The notes: generated by a model not told the origin, from the letters alone. 64,000 nucleotides of DNA from Ornithinibacillus halophilus (GCF_900129485.1 NZ_FQVW01000008.1:19951-83950); one strand, 5' to 3'; shown: positions 54,250 to 62,457, numbered from the stretch's first letter. Program-made: numbers and translations.

Positions 54250-54285
54250 AAAAAAGATCGTATAACACATATTATACGACCCTTT
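54250..54285 (-). terminator. Second hairpin after hag
   Basis: Reverse strand GTCGTATAA, TATGTG, TTATACGAT, C, TTTTTTT. A typical terminator just ahead of the glycosyltransferase start. Confidence 0.75.
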
Positions 54286-54289
54286 TTTA

Positions 54290-54322
54290 AATACCTATCC
54301 CCAGCTAGTAGGGATAGGTATT
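54290..54322 (-). terminator. Strong hairpin directly after hag
   Basis: AATACCTATCCC / GGGATAGGTATT, perfect 12-bp stem four bases beyond the hag stop. No T run follows, so it may protect the mRNA 3' end ahead of the terminator at 54250-54285. Confidence 0.75.
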
Positions 54323-54325
54323 CTC

Positions 54326-55447
54326 TTATCGTAGTAACTGTAAAACACCCTGTGGTTGCTGATTTGCCTGAGCTAGCATTGCCTGTGAAGCTTGAGCAAG
54401 AATAGAATTCTTTGTTTGTTCCATCATCTCTTTAGCCATATCAACATCTCTAATACGAGATTCGGCAGCAGTTAGGTTTTCAGATGCGTTATCTAGATTT
54501 GAAATCGTATGTTCTAAACGATTTTGCATCGCACCTAAGTAAGAACGCCCAGAAGATACATCGCCAATTAATCCATCAATACTATCAATTGCAGCTGCTG
54601 CACTAGCTTGACCACTGATATCTGCAGCGCTTGCAGTCGATACTATAGAATTTAAATTCACACCGGATGTTGTTAAATCCAGGCTTATAATATCATCTTT
54701 ATTCGCACCGACTTGTAATTGTAATACACCTGAAGAGTTAACATTCGACCCTGCTCCTTCGAATAATTCTTGGGTATTGAATGTAGACTTTTCTTTAATC
54801 CTCCCAAGTTCCTCAGCTAATTCTCCAAATTCATCATTTAGTGCTGTTCTATCTTCTTCAACGTTAGTATCGTTAGAAGATTGAACTGCTAATTCTCTCA
54901 TACGTTGTAAAATAGAATGAACTTCATTAAGCCCACCTTCTGCAGTTTGGATTAGAGAAATCAATTTTGTTATCGCAGCAGTTTTTTATCTGCTACTTCT
55001 TTATGTTTCCATAAAGTTCAGATCATATCTTCATCCCGTTAGGATGCCCCGCGCTCGTGGGTGGGTTATTGGTATGATTCCTCACCACCTGATCGTTACA
55101 CCTTCCTAATTACATCAAACCACCAATTCATTAGGCTTGGCTCGGTATTGCCCACCATCCACATAATGCTGGTTTGGGGTTCCACCGAATTCACGGGGTT
55201 TTCATCTAAACATTACTGCTTAGAGCGGCATTTCCAGTCTACCGTCTTGAGCGTTTTTAGACGCCATATCTAATCCACGAATTTGTCCACGCATTTTTTC
55301 AGAAATCGCTAGACCAGCCGCATCATCTCCTGCACGGTTAATACGAAGACCTGATGATAATTTCTCCATCGAACTTTGTTGTGCATTATTTGCATTACCT
55401 AACTGACGATATGTGTTAAGTGCTGCAATGTTGTGATTAATTCTCAT
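54326..55447 (-). CDS. hag: Flagellin, gene split by a group I intron
   Basis: The filament subunit. Exon 1 (55241-55447) encodes [20 protein letters not shown] through [20 protein letters not shown] to MASKNAQDG. Exon 2 (54326-54961) continues [20 protein letters not shown] and ends [27 protein letters not shown]. Joining at 55241/54961 restores the invariant flagellin string [14 protein letters not shown], 280 residues in all (B. subtilis Hag has 304). The unspliced message would stop within a few codons of the intron. A consensus SigD promoter, a GGA hairpin and a good ribosome site (GGAGG at 55458-55462) lie upstream. The gene is far from its usual fla position beside csrA. Confidence 0.95.
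54962..55240 (-). ncRNA. Group I self-splicing intron in hag, 279 nt
   Basis: All four core elements are present on the reverse strand: P at 55179-55192 (GAATTCGGTGGAAC), Q at 55135-55151 (GCAATACCGAGCCAAGC), R at 55089-55101 (GTGTAACGATCAG) and S at 55021-55031 (AAGATATGATC). R CGATCAG and S TGATCTG pair as P7. Exon 1 ends in T and the intron ends in G, as the group I mechanism needs. GACGGT of the exon can pair with GCCGC-T in the intron start (P1, U-G at the site, one mismatch). No homing endonuclease ORF. Introns of this type are known in flagellin genes of thermophilic Geobacillus. Confidence 0.93.
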
Positions 55448-55479
55448 AATTTCCTTACCTCCATGTAAGTGTATTTTTA

Positions 55480-55501
55480 CGAGTCACATCCTTGTGTCTC
55501 G
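55480..55501 (-). promoter_or_regulatory. CsrA-type GGA stem-loop in the hag leader
   Basis: Reverse strand CGAGACACA, AGGA, TGTGACTCG: two 4-bp stems with one A-A mismatch presenting GGA in the loop (55489-55491), 18 bases before the Shine-Dalgarno GGAGG. This is the arrangement of the CsrA sites in the B. subtilis hag leader. Confidence 0.75.
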
Positions 55502-55592
55502 TTTTATAACAACTCTTATTGAGTTATTATCCAATTAAGTATTTTCTTATGTTATGGCCAATAACATGTCATCATGATGATGTACATTACTT

Positions 55593-55619
55593 ATATCGGC
55601 ACAGTTCGATAAGGTTTTA
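55593..55619 (-). promoter_or_regulatory. Consensus SigD promoter of hag
   Basis: Reverse strand TAAA, 15 bases, GCCGATAT: a perfect match to the SigD consensus. The transcript would start near 55586, giving a leader of about 140 bases with further palindromes (TTATTGGCCATAA, CATCATGATG). Confidence 0.92.
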
Positions 55620-55639
55620 GCTTTTTCTTTAAAATTTTT

Positions 55640-55675
55640 CAAAATAAAAATCCGCCCCCTATAAAAGAGAACGGA
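55640..55675 (-). terminator. Intrinsic terminator after the arginase-family gene
   Basis: Reverse strand TCCGTTCTC, TTTTATA, GGGGGCGGA, TTTTTATTTT; 9-bp stem with three G-U pairs. Confidence 0.75.
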
Positions 55676-55686
55676 AAACTAGTAAT

Positions 55687-56625
55687 CTACTTACCTTCAC
55701 GTAGTATATTTCCTGCCAATGCGTACAACACAACTGTACTGACAAAGTGTGCTGAGTTATCATTGGCATCTTGTTGTGGATAGACTTCGACATAATCCAT
55801 TCCTTGAATCCCCTTCTTAGCAAATGCATGTACTAGCTCCACCAATTCAAAGGAAGTTAACCCATTTCCATCCACAGGGCCACCGGGATTAAACGCAAAA
55901 TCGAGCACATCACTGCATATACTCAAATAAACTGCTTCCGTACCTTCACTCGCAATTTCATATGCCTTCTTAGCCATTGCCTCCAAATCGCCAGCTAATC
56001 GTATATCACGGGAAGTAATCGTCGTTGCGCCGACTTTTTCTGCATACTGTCCTGTCTCTGGTTTATTTCTTGGCCCATGGATGCCCATATGTACAATACT
56101 TTCATTTCGAACACTATCACTCTCGTATATTCTATGAAACGGCGTATTCCTAGCATACAGCTCCCCTTCATAATCTGGATGATTATCATAATGAGCATCT
56201 AAGTGAATGATTCCTACTTTTCCATCTACTTCTTCACTTAATGCCTTCACAATTGGATACGTAATTCCATGATCTCCACCGAAGGCTACCGGGAACTTTC
56301 CTGTTTTCCAAACGTTTGAAGCAAATGTTTCAATTCGCAGCATCGTTTCATCTGTATCATGTGGCACCACGTCGATATCCCCTAAATCACCAACCGTATA
56401 ATGCTCTAACACATCAATATGATTTAGCTCTGGCAAATAACCAGAATACCTGGCAGAATTTAAGCGAATTGCCTTTGGTCCAAGTTCACAGCCTGTATAA
56501 TCTCCCCAAGTAACCGCACCTTCCCAAGGTACCCCGTAAACCAATACATCACTATCTTCTATATTCTGTAAATCTATCTTTTTCCCACCTAAGAAACAAG
56601 GCGTATTTCCATATATTTTTTCCAA
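55687..56625 (-). CDS. Arginase/agmatinase-family hydrolase with altered metal site
   Basis: Ureohydrolase fold acting on guanidino-type substrates with two Mn ions. The 312 residues include FGGDHGITYP (metal His) and IHLDAHYDNHPDYEG (metal Asp/His/Asp). Where the family has S-x-D-x-D-x-x-D-P, the sequence is YLSICSDVLDFAFNPGG, so the first of two late Asp ligands is replaced by Cys. I used the TTG at 56623-56625 (AAGGAG ten bases upstream), giving the start EKIYGNTPCFLGGKK. The open frame reaches 56655 but over the ribosome site. Next to a proline-type symporter. Substrate not predictable. Confidence 0.85.
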   Translation of the reverse strand: MEKIYGNTPCFLGGKKIDLQNIEDSDVLVYGVPWEGAVTWGDYTGCELGPKAIRLNSARYSGYLPELNHIDVLEHYTVGDLGDIDVVPHDTDETMLRIETFASNVWKTGKFPVAFGGDHGITYPIVKALSEEVDGKVGIIHLDAHYDNHPDYEGELYARNTPFHRIYESDSVRNESIVHMGIHGPRNKPETGQYAEKVGATTITSRDIRLAGDLEAMAKKAYEIASEGTEAVYLSICSDVLDFAFNPGGPVDGNGLTSFELVELVHAFAKKGIQGMDYVEVYPQQDANDNSAHFVSTVVLYALAGNILREGK

Positions 56626-56688
56626 AACACTCACTCTCCTTACAAAAAGGACCACCGCCCAAACGAACGGCAGCCCACTATGAATCTA

Positions 56689-58188
56689 CTATTTAATCCC
56701 ACTTACTTTGTCGTACTCTTCCAGCATGTCTTCCGATGGACCTTTTCCGACTAAACTAAAGACAATAATCGCCACACTGGATAAAATAAATCCGGGAACC
56801 ATTTCATATAATGCAGACCCTGTTAATGGCCATAAGAAGACGGTAATTCCACCAACAAGAATCCCAGCAATTGCTCCATTTCGGCTCATCTTGCGCCAGA
56901 ATAACGAGAACAGGATGGCTGGACCGAATGTTGCACCGAACCCTGCCCATGCATAGGATACGAGATCCAATACAGAACTTGTTTCATTCCAGGCTAAGAA
57001 TAGAGCAATAATCGCAATCAATAGTACCGATGCACGTCCGAACCATACAAGTTCCTTTTGACTTGCTTCTTTTCGGAAATAACGACGGTAAAAGTCTTCC
57101 GTCAATGCACTGGATGATACCAGTAACTGTGAATCAACCGTACTCATTATTGCTGCTAGAACGGCAGCTAATAAGAAGCCTGCAACCCATGGATCATACA
57201 TGAATTGAACAAGCTGAATGAAAACCTGCTCAGAATCGGCTAATGGTTGATCAAAGGTTAAAATCCCTAACATCCCAACTATTAATGCACCATATAATGG
57301 AATAACTAGTCCAAGTGATACACTAATTAAACGCGCTTTTCGTACTTCTTTATGGGAACGAATCGCCATGAAACGTGCCAGAATATGAGGCTGACCAAAG
57401 TAACCAAGCCCCCATGCTAATGCCGAAATAATTCCAACAGCACCGATTGCACCAGCTGATTCCCAAAGAATCCCACCTGGCTGATCATAGGAAGTTCCAG
57501 CAAATGCATCAACTAAACTTGAGTTAATGGAACCAAGTCTATTAAACAGTTCCCCGAATCCACCAATTTTAAACAATCCATAAATCGAAGTGAATAATAA
57601 GGCAGCAGACATCAATGCACCTTGGATAAAGTCTGTGTAACTAACAGCCAAGAAACCACCCAAGAATGTATAGGCAACAATGATTAATGCACCGATTACC
57701 AATGCCATATGATAATCAATTTCAAATGTACCTTGGAAAAGCTTTGCCCCAGCAACAAGACCGGAAGCCGTATAAAATAGGAAAAATGCTAAAATAAAGC
57801 CCGCAGAAATAACCCTTAATAAATGGGAATTATCACGAAAACGATTTTCAAAAAACTGTGGCAATGTAATCGAATCACCCGTATATTCGGTGTAAATTCT
57901 CAAACGCTTCGCAACAAATTGCCAGTTAATCATCGCACCAATCGCCAAACCAACAGCAATCCATAAACTCCACGTACCAAGACCAGCGGCATATGCTGCA
58001 CCAGGCAAGCCAATTAACAACCAACCACTAAAGTCACTGGCAGATGCTGAGAAAGCTGTGACCCAACTATTTAATTTTCTCCCACCAAGAACGTAATCCG
58101 ACAATGTATTCGTCATCCGATACGTAATAATCCCGATCGTGATCATCATTGCTAAATACAAAATAAATGTGACCAGTGTTGCATTCAT
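56689..58188 (-). CDS. putP: Sodium/proline-type symporter (SSS family)
   Basis: Sodium:solute symporter with about 13 membrane helices. The 499 residues show DYVLGGRKLNSWVTAFSASA, SDFSGWLLIGLPGAAYAAGL, the sodium-site region AYTFLGGFLAVSYTDFIQGA and LAAIMSTVDSQLLVSSSALT. These match PutP/OpuE, so proline uptake for osmoprotection or nutrition is likely. It overlaps by four bases (ATGA) with a 36-residue membrane peptide gene upstream. No proline-catabolic genes are adjacent. Confidence 0.93.
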   Translation of the reverse strand: MNATLVTFILYLAMMITIGIITYRMTNTLSDYVLGGRKLNSWVTAFSASASDFSGWLLIGLPGAAYAAGLGTWSLWIAVGLAIGAMINWQFVAKRLRIYTEYTGDSITLPQFFENRFRDNSHLLRVISAGFILAFFLFYTASGLVAGAKLFQGTFEIDYHMALVIGALIIVAYTFLGGFLAVSYTDFIQGALMSAALLFTSIYGLFKIGGFGELFNRLGSINSSLVDAFAGTSYDQPGGILWESAGAIGAVGIISALAWGLGYFGQPHILARFMAIRSHKEVRKARLISVSLGLVIPLYGALIVGMLGILTFDQPLADSEQVFIQLVQFMYDPWVAGFLLAAVLAAIMSTVDSQLLVSSSALTEDFYRRYFRKEASQKELVWFGRASVLLIAIIALFLAWNETSSVLDLVSYAWAGFGATFGPAILFSLFWRKMSRNGAIAGILVGGITVFLWPLTGSALYEMVPGFILSSVAIIVFSLVGKGPSEDMLEEYDKVSGIK

Positions 58189-58295
58189 TCGTCATCACTC
58201 CTCCTCTCCGTGTAGAAGGTAATGACTGCCCAAACCACCAACAGCGGCATAGGGACATAGAACCAAAATGCCGTCCAAAACGATAACTCACCCAT
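58185..58295 (-). CDS. Symporter small accessory protein, 36 residues
   Basis: Starts at the ATG 58293-58295 behind AAAGGGGAGC and reads MGELSFWTAFWFYVPMPLLV, VWAVITFYTERRSDDE: one membrane helix with a charged C-terminus. Its stop overlaps the symporter start (ATGA), so translation is coupled. Small partners of this kind are known for SSS-family symporters. Confidence 0.8.
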   Translation of the reverse strand: MGELSFWTAFWFYVPMPLLVVWAVITFYTERRSDDE

Positions 58296-58401
58296 CGAAG
58301 CTCCCCTTTCCAATTTAACTCCCCGTGACGGGATGGACAGGAATAACCTGTCTTATAAGTAAGACTTATGATAGGGGATGGGAGAATATGAGTGGAGGGT
58401 G

Positions 58402-58431
58402 GAAAAAGAGACCTCTATGTGAGAGGTCTCT
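58402..58431 (-). terminator. Intrinsic terminator after the Uma2 fragment
   Basis: Reverse strand AGAGACCTCT, CACAT, AGAGGTCTCT, TTTTCC. Confidence 0.85.
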
Positions 58432-58443
58432 ACTATGTTTTAT

Positions 58444-58680
58444 TTAGTTTTCCTTAAAAAGTTCTTCAATATCGACAGCAAATCCTTCAAGAACGATTGA
58501 TTTTGCTATCCCATTATTTTTAACGACATCGATTAGATGGTAAGTTCCTATATTATTCATGTTATAGATTTGAACGGTATTTAATAGGGGATTAATGATC
58601 CAATATTCCTCAACATTATATTCCATGTATAGATTGAGCTTGGTAACCAAATCATGTGAAGGTGGAACGTGATCTTAGGT
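58444..58680 (-). pseudogene. Uma2-family (DUF820) nuclease, C-terminal fragment
   Basis: The frame reads PPSHDLVTKLNLYMEYNVEE, YWIINPLLNTVQIYNM and continues to VDIEELFKEN, the C-terminal third of Uma2/DUF820 PD-(D/E)xK proteins (EYWIINP contains the usual EYW-D/N-P). The N-terminal two thirds are missing and replaced by GAGCGA array 3 and AT-rich DNA. It is a truncated remnant. Confidence 0.75.
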
Positions 58681-58694
58681 TAGAGGAGTTTTGC

Positions 58695-58935
58695 ATGAAG
58701 TTTTAAGTAAAGTCGTTCGAGCCAGGTGGTTTTGCGCTCGGCAACTAACTCGCTCACACCATGTGCTCCCACGCTCGACAATGATAAGAATTCGCTCCAC
58801 ACTGCAACAAACTTGCTCGCACTAGGTACTTCCACGCTCGTCAATGAAGAGAATTCGCTCCACACAAGCATCAAACTCGATCACACCGGTTTATTTTACG
58901 CTCGGTAAATGAGAAATGTTCCCAAAGTTTCTGGG
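58695..58935 (-). repeat. 21-bp-phased GAGCGA array 3
   Basis: The same repeat family as at 27.5 and 36.1 kb but in opposite orientation (CGCTCG/CGCTCC on the plus strand). Most units from 58770 onward are 21 bases apart. 58936-59060 is AT-rich without a gene. Confidence 0.8.
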
Positions 58936-59060
58936 ATTCTCCACGAAGTTTTTACTAAATGTCACCAAACATGCTTGCTCAAATGATGCTCTATAATATA
59001 AAATATAGTTTCTAGAATCCTTGAATAATTTAGCGTACCTAAGTTATAATAGTAATATAA

Positions 59061-59094
59061 AATAAAAATACCGAGTGGCTCGAACCACCCGGTA
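59061..59094 (-). terminator. Terminator of toxin mRNA 1
   Basis: Reverse strand ACCGGGTGG, TTCGAG, CCACTCGGT, ATTTTTATTTT. The same hairpin with a changed loop ends the second module at 62050-62081. Confidence 0.8.
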
Positions 59095-59119
59095 GTAGCA
59101 ATTATTAACCGCATAAGAG

Positions 59120-59194
59120 CGGTTGACTAGGTATTATTGTATTTTCATGAAGTAACCGTTAAACCTTGTCAGTTTGGGCGGTTACTTTTTGTTT
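59120..59194 (+). ncRNA. Candidate antisense antitoxin RNA 1
   Basis: On the plus strand a terminator (GTAACCG...CGGTTAC, TTTTTGTTT) ends at the toxin stop codon. TTGAC and CATGAA, spaced 17-18 bases, are kept in both modules at its left. This is the layout of TxpA/RatA-type 3'-overlapping antisense RNAs, but I could not define a clear -10. Confidence 0.5.
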
Positions 59195-59286
59195 ATCCAG
59201 ACGACAAGCGTTACAATCAGTGTCAAAGTTGTTATTAAAGTGAAGGTAATCTGAGTAACTAGACTAAATGCTTCATATGTCGTCAT
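59182..59286 (-). CDS. Holin-like type I toxin 1, 34 residues
   Basis: Starts at ATG 59284-59286 behind GGGAGGTGG and reads MTTYEAFSLVTQITFTLITT, LTLIVTLVVWINKK. It has the family opening MTxYEAxSL, one membrane helix and a KK end, like BsrG/TxpA-type toxins and the putative holin-like toxin family (Hol_Tox). The mRNA start GGGCGGTT is complementary to AACCGCCC just past the stop, which would sequester the ribosome site. Flanks the TOTE gene on its downstream side. Confidence 0.85.
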   Translation of the reverse strand: MTTYEAFSLVTQITFTLITTLTLIVTLVVWINKK

Positions 59287-59414
59287 GATAACCACCTCCC
59301 TTCAGAAAGGGGATGGTCAACCGCCCAAATGCTTCAATAATTGCTAATATTATTATAACATTCCTACTACTTAAATAACAGCATTTTAACGAACGTACAT
59401 TCTGTATTTTCTAA

Positions 59415-61688
59415 TCAAAATAACTTCATTTGTTTTACCTTCTCACTTGTATTTTCTTCAGTTTCTATCACATAACCTAAGGAATTATATCCTTTCATTC
59501 TTTTTTTAAACATCCTATTTAATACTTCTACATGATTATCCACGTAATCATACACCCTAACTATCTCTTTATTCTCTCGTACTCTGTGCAATCTACCAAC
59601 ATATTGTTGTAAGGTACCTTTCCATGAAATTGGTAAAACTAGAAACATAGTATCTAACCTATCAAAATCAAACCCTTCTCCAATATATTTTCCAGTTGAA
59701 ATTACGAGTAGTTCTTGGTTATCTGGTATTTCCTTTAACATTTTTAATTTTTGTTTCTCGTCCTTTTTACTCAATCCACCAGTTATTACTACAAGATTCT
59801 TAACAAAGTTTTGGAACATGGATTCTAATATTTTCACATGTTCGATTCTTTCTGTGAGGATTATTGGACAAGAACCTTTTTCTAATTCCTCAAGAACATC
59901 ATTAAATATCATTTCATTCCTGGCTTTGTTAGTCGCAAGTTCATTGTACATACTTTGAATATCTAGATCTTCTTCGCTACTTTTATAAGAACTGTTTCTA
60001 GGGATTAATACTTGTTTAAACGGTAATGTTTTCGATTGTTGTTTTGCGCTTACTTTATACCGAATAAGTCCGCATTGCATTTGCATAATTGGATGTAGTC
60101 CATCTTTTCTAGTAGGAGTAGCCGTTAAGCCATGCACATACTCTGCTTTAACCTTCTTTAAAACATTTTCAAAGCTAAATGCAGAGATATGGTGGCACTC
60201 ATCTACTATAATTTGCCCATATTGGTTAACTACATCTTTTACTTTTCCCTTATAATTCAAACTCTGAACCATTGCAATATCAATAAACCCTTTAGCAGTA
60301 TTCTTCCCACCACCAATTTGTCCAATCATACTATCATCAATATTCAAAAAAGCAGTTAATCGTTCTTTCCACTGCTCCATTAACTGTTTTCGATGTACAA
60401 TTATTAGCGTATTAACCTTTCTCCTCGAAATCATTGCTGCAGCAACAACCGTTTTTCCAAATCCCGTAGTTGCAGATAGAATACCATTTTTTCGTTCAAG
60501 TAGAGCATTAACTGCCTTCTCTTGTTCTAGTCTTAAATCTCCACGAAAATCCACATTTATTTGTTTACCTTTATTTTCTTGATAATTTAGCTGTACCTTT
60601 ACCTTTTTATCTTTTAATAGGTTTAATATTTCCTCTTTACGTCCCCTTGGTAAAATTAAATACTCTCCTTCATCCTCAAAACATTCAATAACCCTTGGAA
60701 TATTCTTTGTAGAAAAACGTTGGGCTTTTGCTTTATAGTACGCTGGGTTATTTAGTGATGCTAGTTTTGTTAATTCCTGCTGCAGTTTTGATGTAATCTG
60801 ATCCTTAGGAATATAGATTCCATTTTTCTCTATAATCTCAAGCTTGTCAGGTAGGTCCACATTAGTTATCTTAGTGGTTTTCTCAGAAGTTGATGAGTCA
60901 ATCAAGGATAAAATCTTTTCATATTCCATTCTCTTAATTTTTGCCATATACTCCCACTGGTTGGGATAGATATTAAAATTCTTATCCACAAATACGCTAT
61001 TCCCATCTTTTCTGGGATGGTGTTGTAATGGGAGAGCAATTAAATTTCCAATTCCTCCTTCGCTTAACTCATCTTGACTGGGGAACATTCTATCATAGGA
61101 ATCAAATTTGCTTTGAAAGCTGTTTGTTTGTGCTTTTGTTAATAATAAATCCCCTAAATTGCGTGCTTCCTTAGCAAAGATTGCTTGTGTAAAGAAAATC
61201 CACACATGGCATCCATTTCCTGATCGTGATATTTCGAGATTAGCCGGTACGTCTAAATCGTTGCAGACCTTCAGGAGATTTTGTACATCCACACGCCAGT
61301 TCTTTTTGTCAAAATCTATAGCTAGAAACCAACATTTGTTGTTTTTCATTAATGGATATAACCCTATGGTCTTTTCTCCGGCTAGGTGTTCATAAATGTC
61401 TTGGTCTGTTAATGCACGATATCCATTACTCTCCCTAACAGGAACATATATATATTTATTATTTTTATTTCTTTGACGAACGGCATATACATCACTACGG
61501 CCTTTAAACAGACTTTTAAAGATCTCAATTCTATCCCTAATTGCCTGTTCACGTATTTGTTGTGGCGTTGTGTTCATACTACCAATAGGAATGTTATGTC
61601 TTTGCAATAAATCCTTTAAATAATTATTCTCTTTTATTAGCCGTTCATTTTCATATTGCAATTTTTGAAGTTGGTTAAGATTTTCCAT
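59415..61688 (-). CDS. TOTE-type conflict-system primase-helicase
   Basis: The 757 residues (ATG 61686-61688 after GGGG) start with a coiled coil (LQKLQYENERLIKENNYLKD). An archaeo-eukaryotic primase-like domain follows, with YPLMKNNKCWFLAIDFDKKN (catalytic D-x-D), ISRSGNGCHVWIFF and GIGNLIALPLQHHP, as in the TOTE conflict-system primase domain. From about 390 it is an SF2 helicase: Walker A LSATTGFGKTVVAAAMI, DECH box IIVDECHHIS, GLTATPTRKDG and VGRLHRVRENK. Fusions of this kind are predicted anti-invader or mobile-element maintenance factors. No restriction or transposase gene is adjacent. Confidence 0.88.
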   Translation of the reverse strand: MENLNQLQKLQYENERLIKENNYLKDLLQRHNIPIGSMNTTPQQIREQAIRDRIEIFKSLFKGRSDVYAVRQRNKNNKYIYVPVRESNGYRALTDQDIYEHLAGEKTIGLYPLMKNNKCWFLAIDFDKKNWRVDVQNLLKVCNDLDVPANLEISRSGNGCHVWIFFTQAIFAKEARNLGDLLLTKAQTNSFQSKFDSYDRMFPSQDELSEGGIGNLIALPLQHHPRKDGNSVFVDKNFNIYPNQWEYMAKIKRMEYEKILSLIDSSTSEKTTKITNVDLPDKLEIIEKNGIYIPKDQITSKLQQELTKLASLNNPAYYKAKAQRFSTKNIPRVIECFEDEGEYLILPRGRKEEILNLLKDKKVKVQLNYQENKGKQINVDFRGDLRLEQEKAVNALLERKNGILSATTGFGKTVVAAAMISRRKVNTLIIVHRKQLMEQWKERLTAFLNIDDSMIGQIGGGKNTAKGFIDIAMVQSLNYKGKVKDVVNQYGQIIVDECHHISAFSFENVLKKVKAEYVHGLTATPTRKDGLHPIMQMQCGLIRYKVSAKQQSKTLPFKQVLIPRNSSYKSSEEDLDIQSMYNELATNKARNEMIFNDVLEELEKGSCPIILTERIEHVKILESMFQNFVKNLVVITGGLSKKDEKQKLKMLKEIPDNQELLVISTGKYIGEGFDFDRLDTMFLVLPISWKGTLQQYVGRLHRVRENKEIVRVYDYVDNHVEVLNRMFKKRMKGYNSLGYVIETEENTSEKVKQMKLF

Positions 61689-61852
61689 AATAAACCCCAC
61701 TTATATCATAAGTACTAAAGTTATTATACAAGTTAACCAACTATTCTTACTATCAAACTATATTTTTTATTTTATATTCAATCTATTTAGGAAGTACCTT
61801 GATTAAAATCACATATTTATCCTATAATAGTAATATACATTTAGAAAAGCGT

Positions 61853-62046
61853 AGTGTGCCCGATTTGCGACGTACGGACTGGACTGAGGCGTAGGAGATA
61901 AAGGAAATCATGCCCCTTCATAGGGGTATGCCGACGTTGGACGCATAGTCCGGTTTTAGTCGGCCTTCCTTCGTATCGGAGTCGATGTTGACTTATCGTA
62001 CGGAGGCGAAGGAAGTCTCGCTAGTCGCAGGCGCACGTAGCTAGAC
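61853..62046. repeat. Dispersed structured repeat
   Basis: About 195 bases with TTGCGACGTACGGACTG, GTAGGAGATAAAGGAA, ATGCCCCTTCATAGGGGTAT (hairpin), GCCGACGTTGGACGC and TAGTCGGCCTTCCTT, then CGCTAGTCGCAGGCGC. A second copy runs off the window at 63805-64000. The other sequence in 61701-62174 is AT-rich upstream DNA of the primase-helicase gene. Confidence 0.85.
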
Positions 62047-62049
62047 ATT

Positions 62050-62081
62050 AAAAGTACCGAGTGGTATGCACACCACCCGGT
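62050..62081 (-). terminator. Terminator of toxin mRNA 2
   Basis: Reverse strand ACCGGGTGG, TGTGCATA, CCACTCGGT, ACTTTTAATG. Counterpart of 59061-59094. Confidence 0.75.
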
Positions 62082-62104
62082 AGTAGCAATTACACGCCGT
62101 TTTA

Positions 62105-62187
62105 GAGCGGTTGACCAATGAAACGAAGTTAATCATGAAAGTAACCGCCCAGTCCACTGGTCAGATGGGGGCGGTTACTTTTTGTTT
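62105..62187 (+). ncRNA. Candidate antisense antitoxin RNA 2
   Basis: Plus-strand terminator GTAACCGCCC, 17-base loop, GGGCGGTTAC, TTTTTGTTT at 62141-62187, overlapping the toxin 2 stop. TTGACC and CATGAA 17 bases apart lie at its left, as in module 1. Confidence 0.5.
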
Positions 62188-62279
62188 ATATAGACGATCA
62201 AGCTTACAATGAACGTCAGTATCGCAATCAACGCTAACGTCACTTCAGCAACCAGACTCAAAGCCTCATATACCGTCAG
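62175..62279 (-). CDS. Holin-like type I toxin 2, 34 residues, CTG start
   Basis: Same gene plan as toxin 1: GGGAGGTGG ribosome site, then CTG ACG GTA TAT, reading (M)TVYEALSLVAEVTLALIAI, LTFIVSLIVYINKK. The position of the start ATG in copy 1 is CTG here (62277-62279). It is either a rare CTG start, which would keep expression low, or a mutated toxin. Body and terminators are intact. 62280-62457 holds only the toxin leader and AT-rich DNA. Confidence 0.7.
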   Translation of the reverse strand: MTVYEALSLVAEVTLALIAILTFIVSLIVYINKK

Positions 62280-62457
62280 AATTACCACCTCCCTTCTACA
62301 AGGAAGATGGCCAACCGCCCCATGCAACTGTAATTGCTTGTACATCAGTATACCACTTTACACCACATTTTAAAACATACGTTCGTATTTTTGGTTCAAA
62401 TAGCCTACGGGGTGGAGGGATTTCCCGATAAAACCACAAATTTCACTGATACCCCAA

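Noticed and set aside
54326..55447. Flagellin as a frameshifted pseudogene
   Set aside because: The interruption has full group I intron core elements and correct splice-site bases, and its removal restores a perfect flagellin.
59182..62279. Holin-like peptides as a prophage remnant
   Set aside because: No other phage genes. The antisense and terminator layout is that of chromosomal type I toxin-antitoxin modules.
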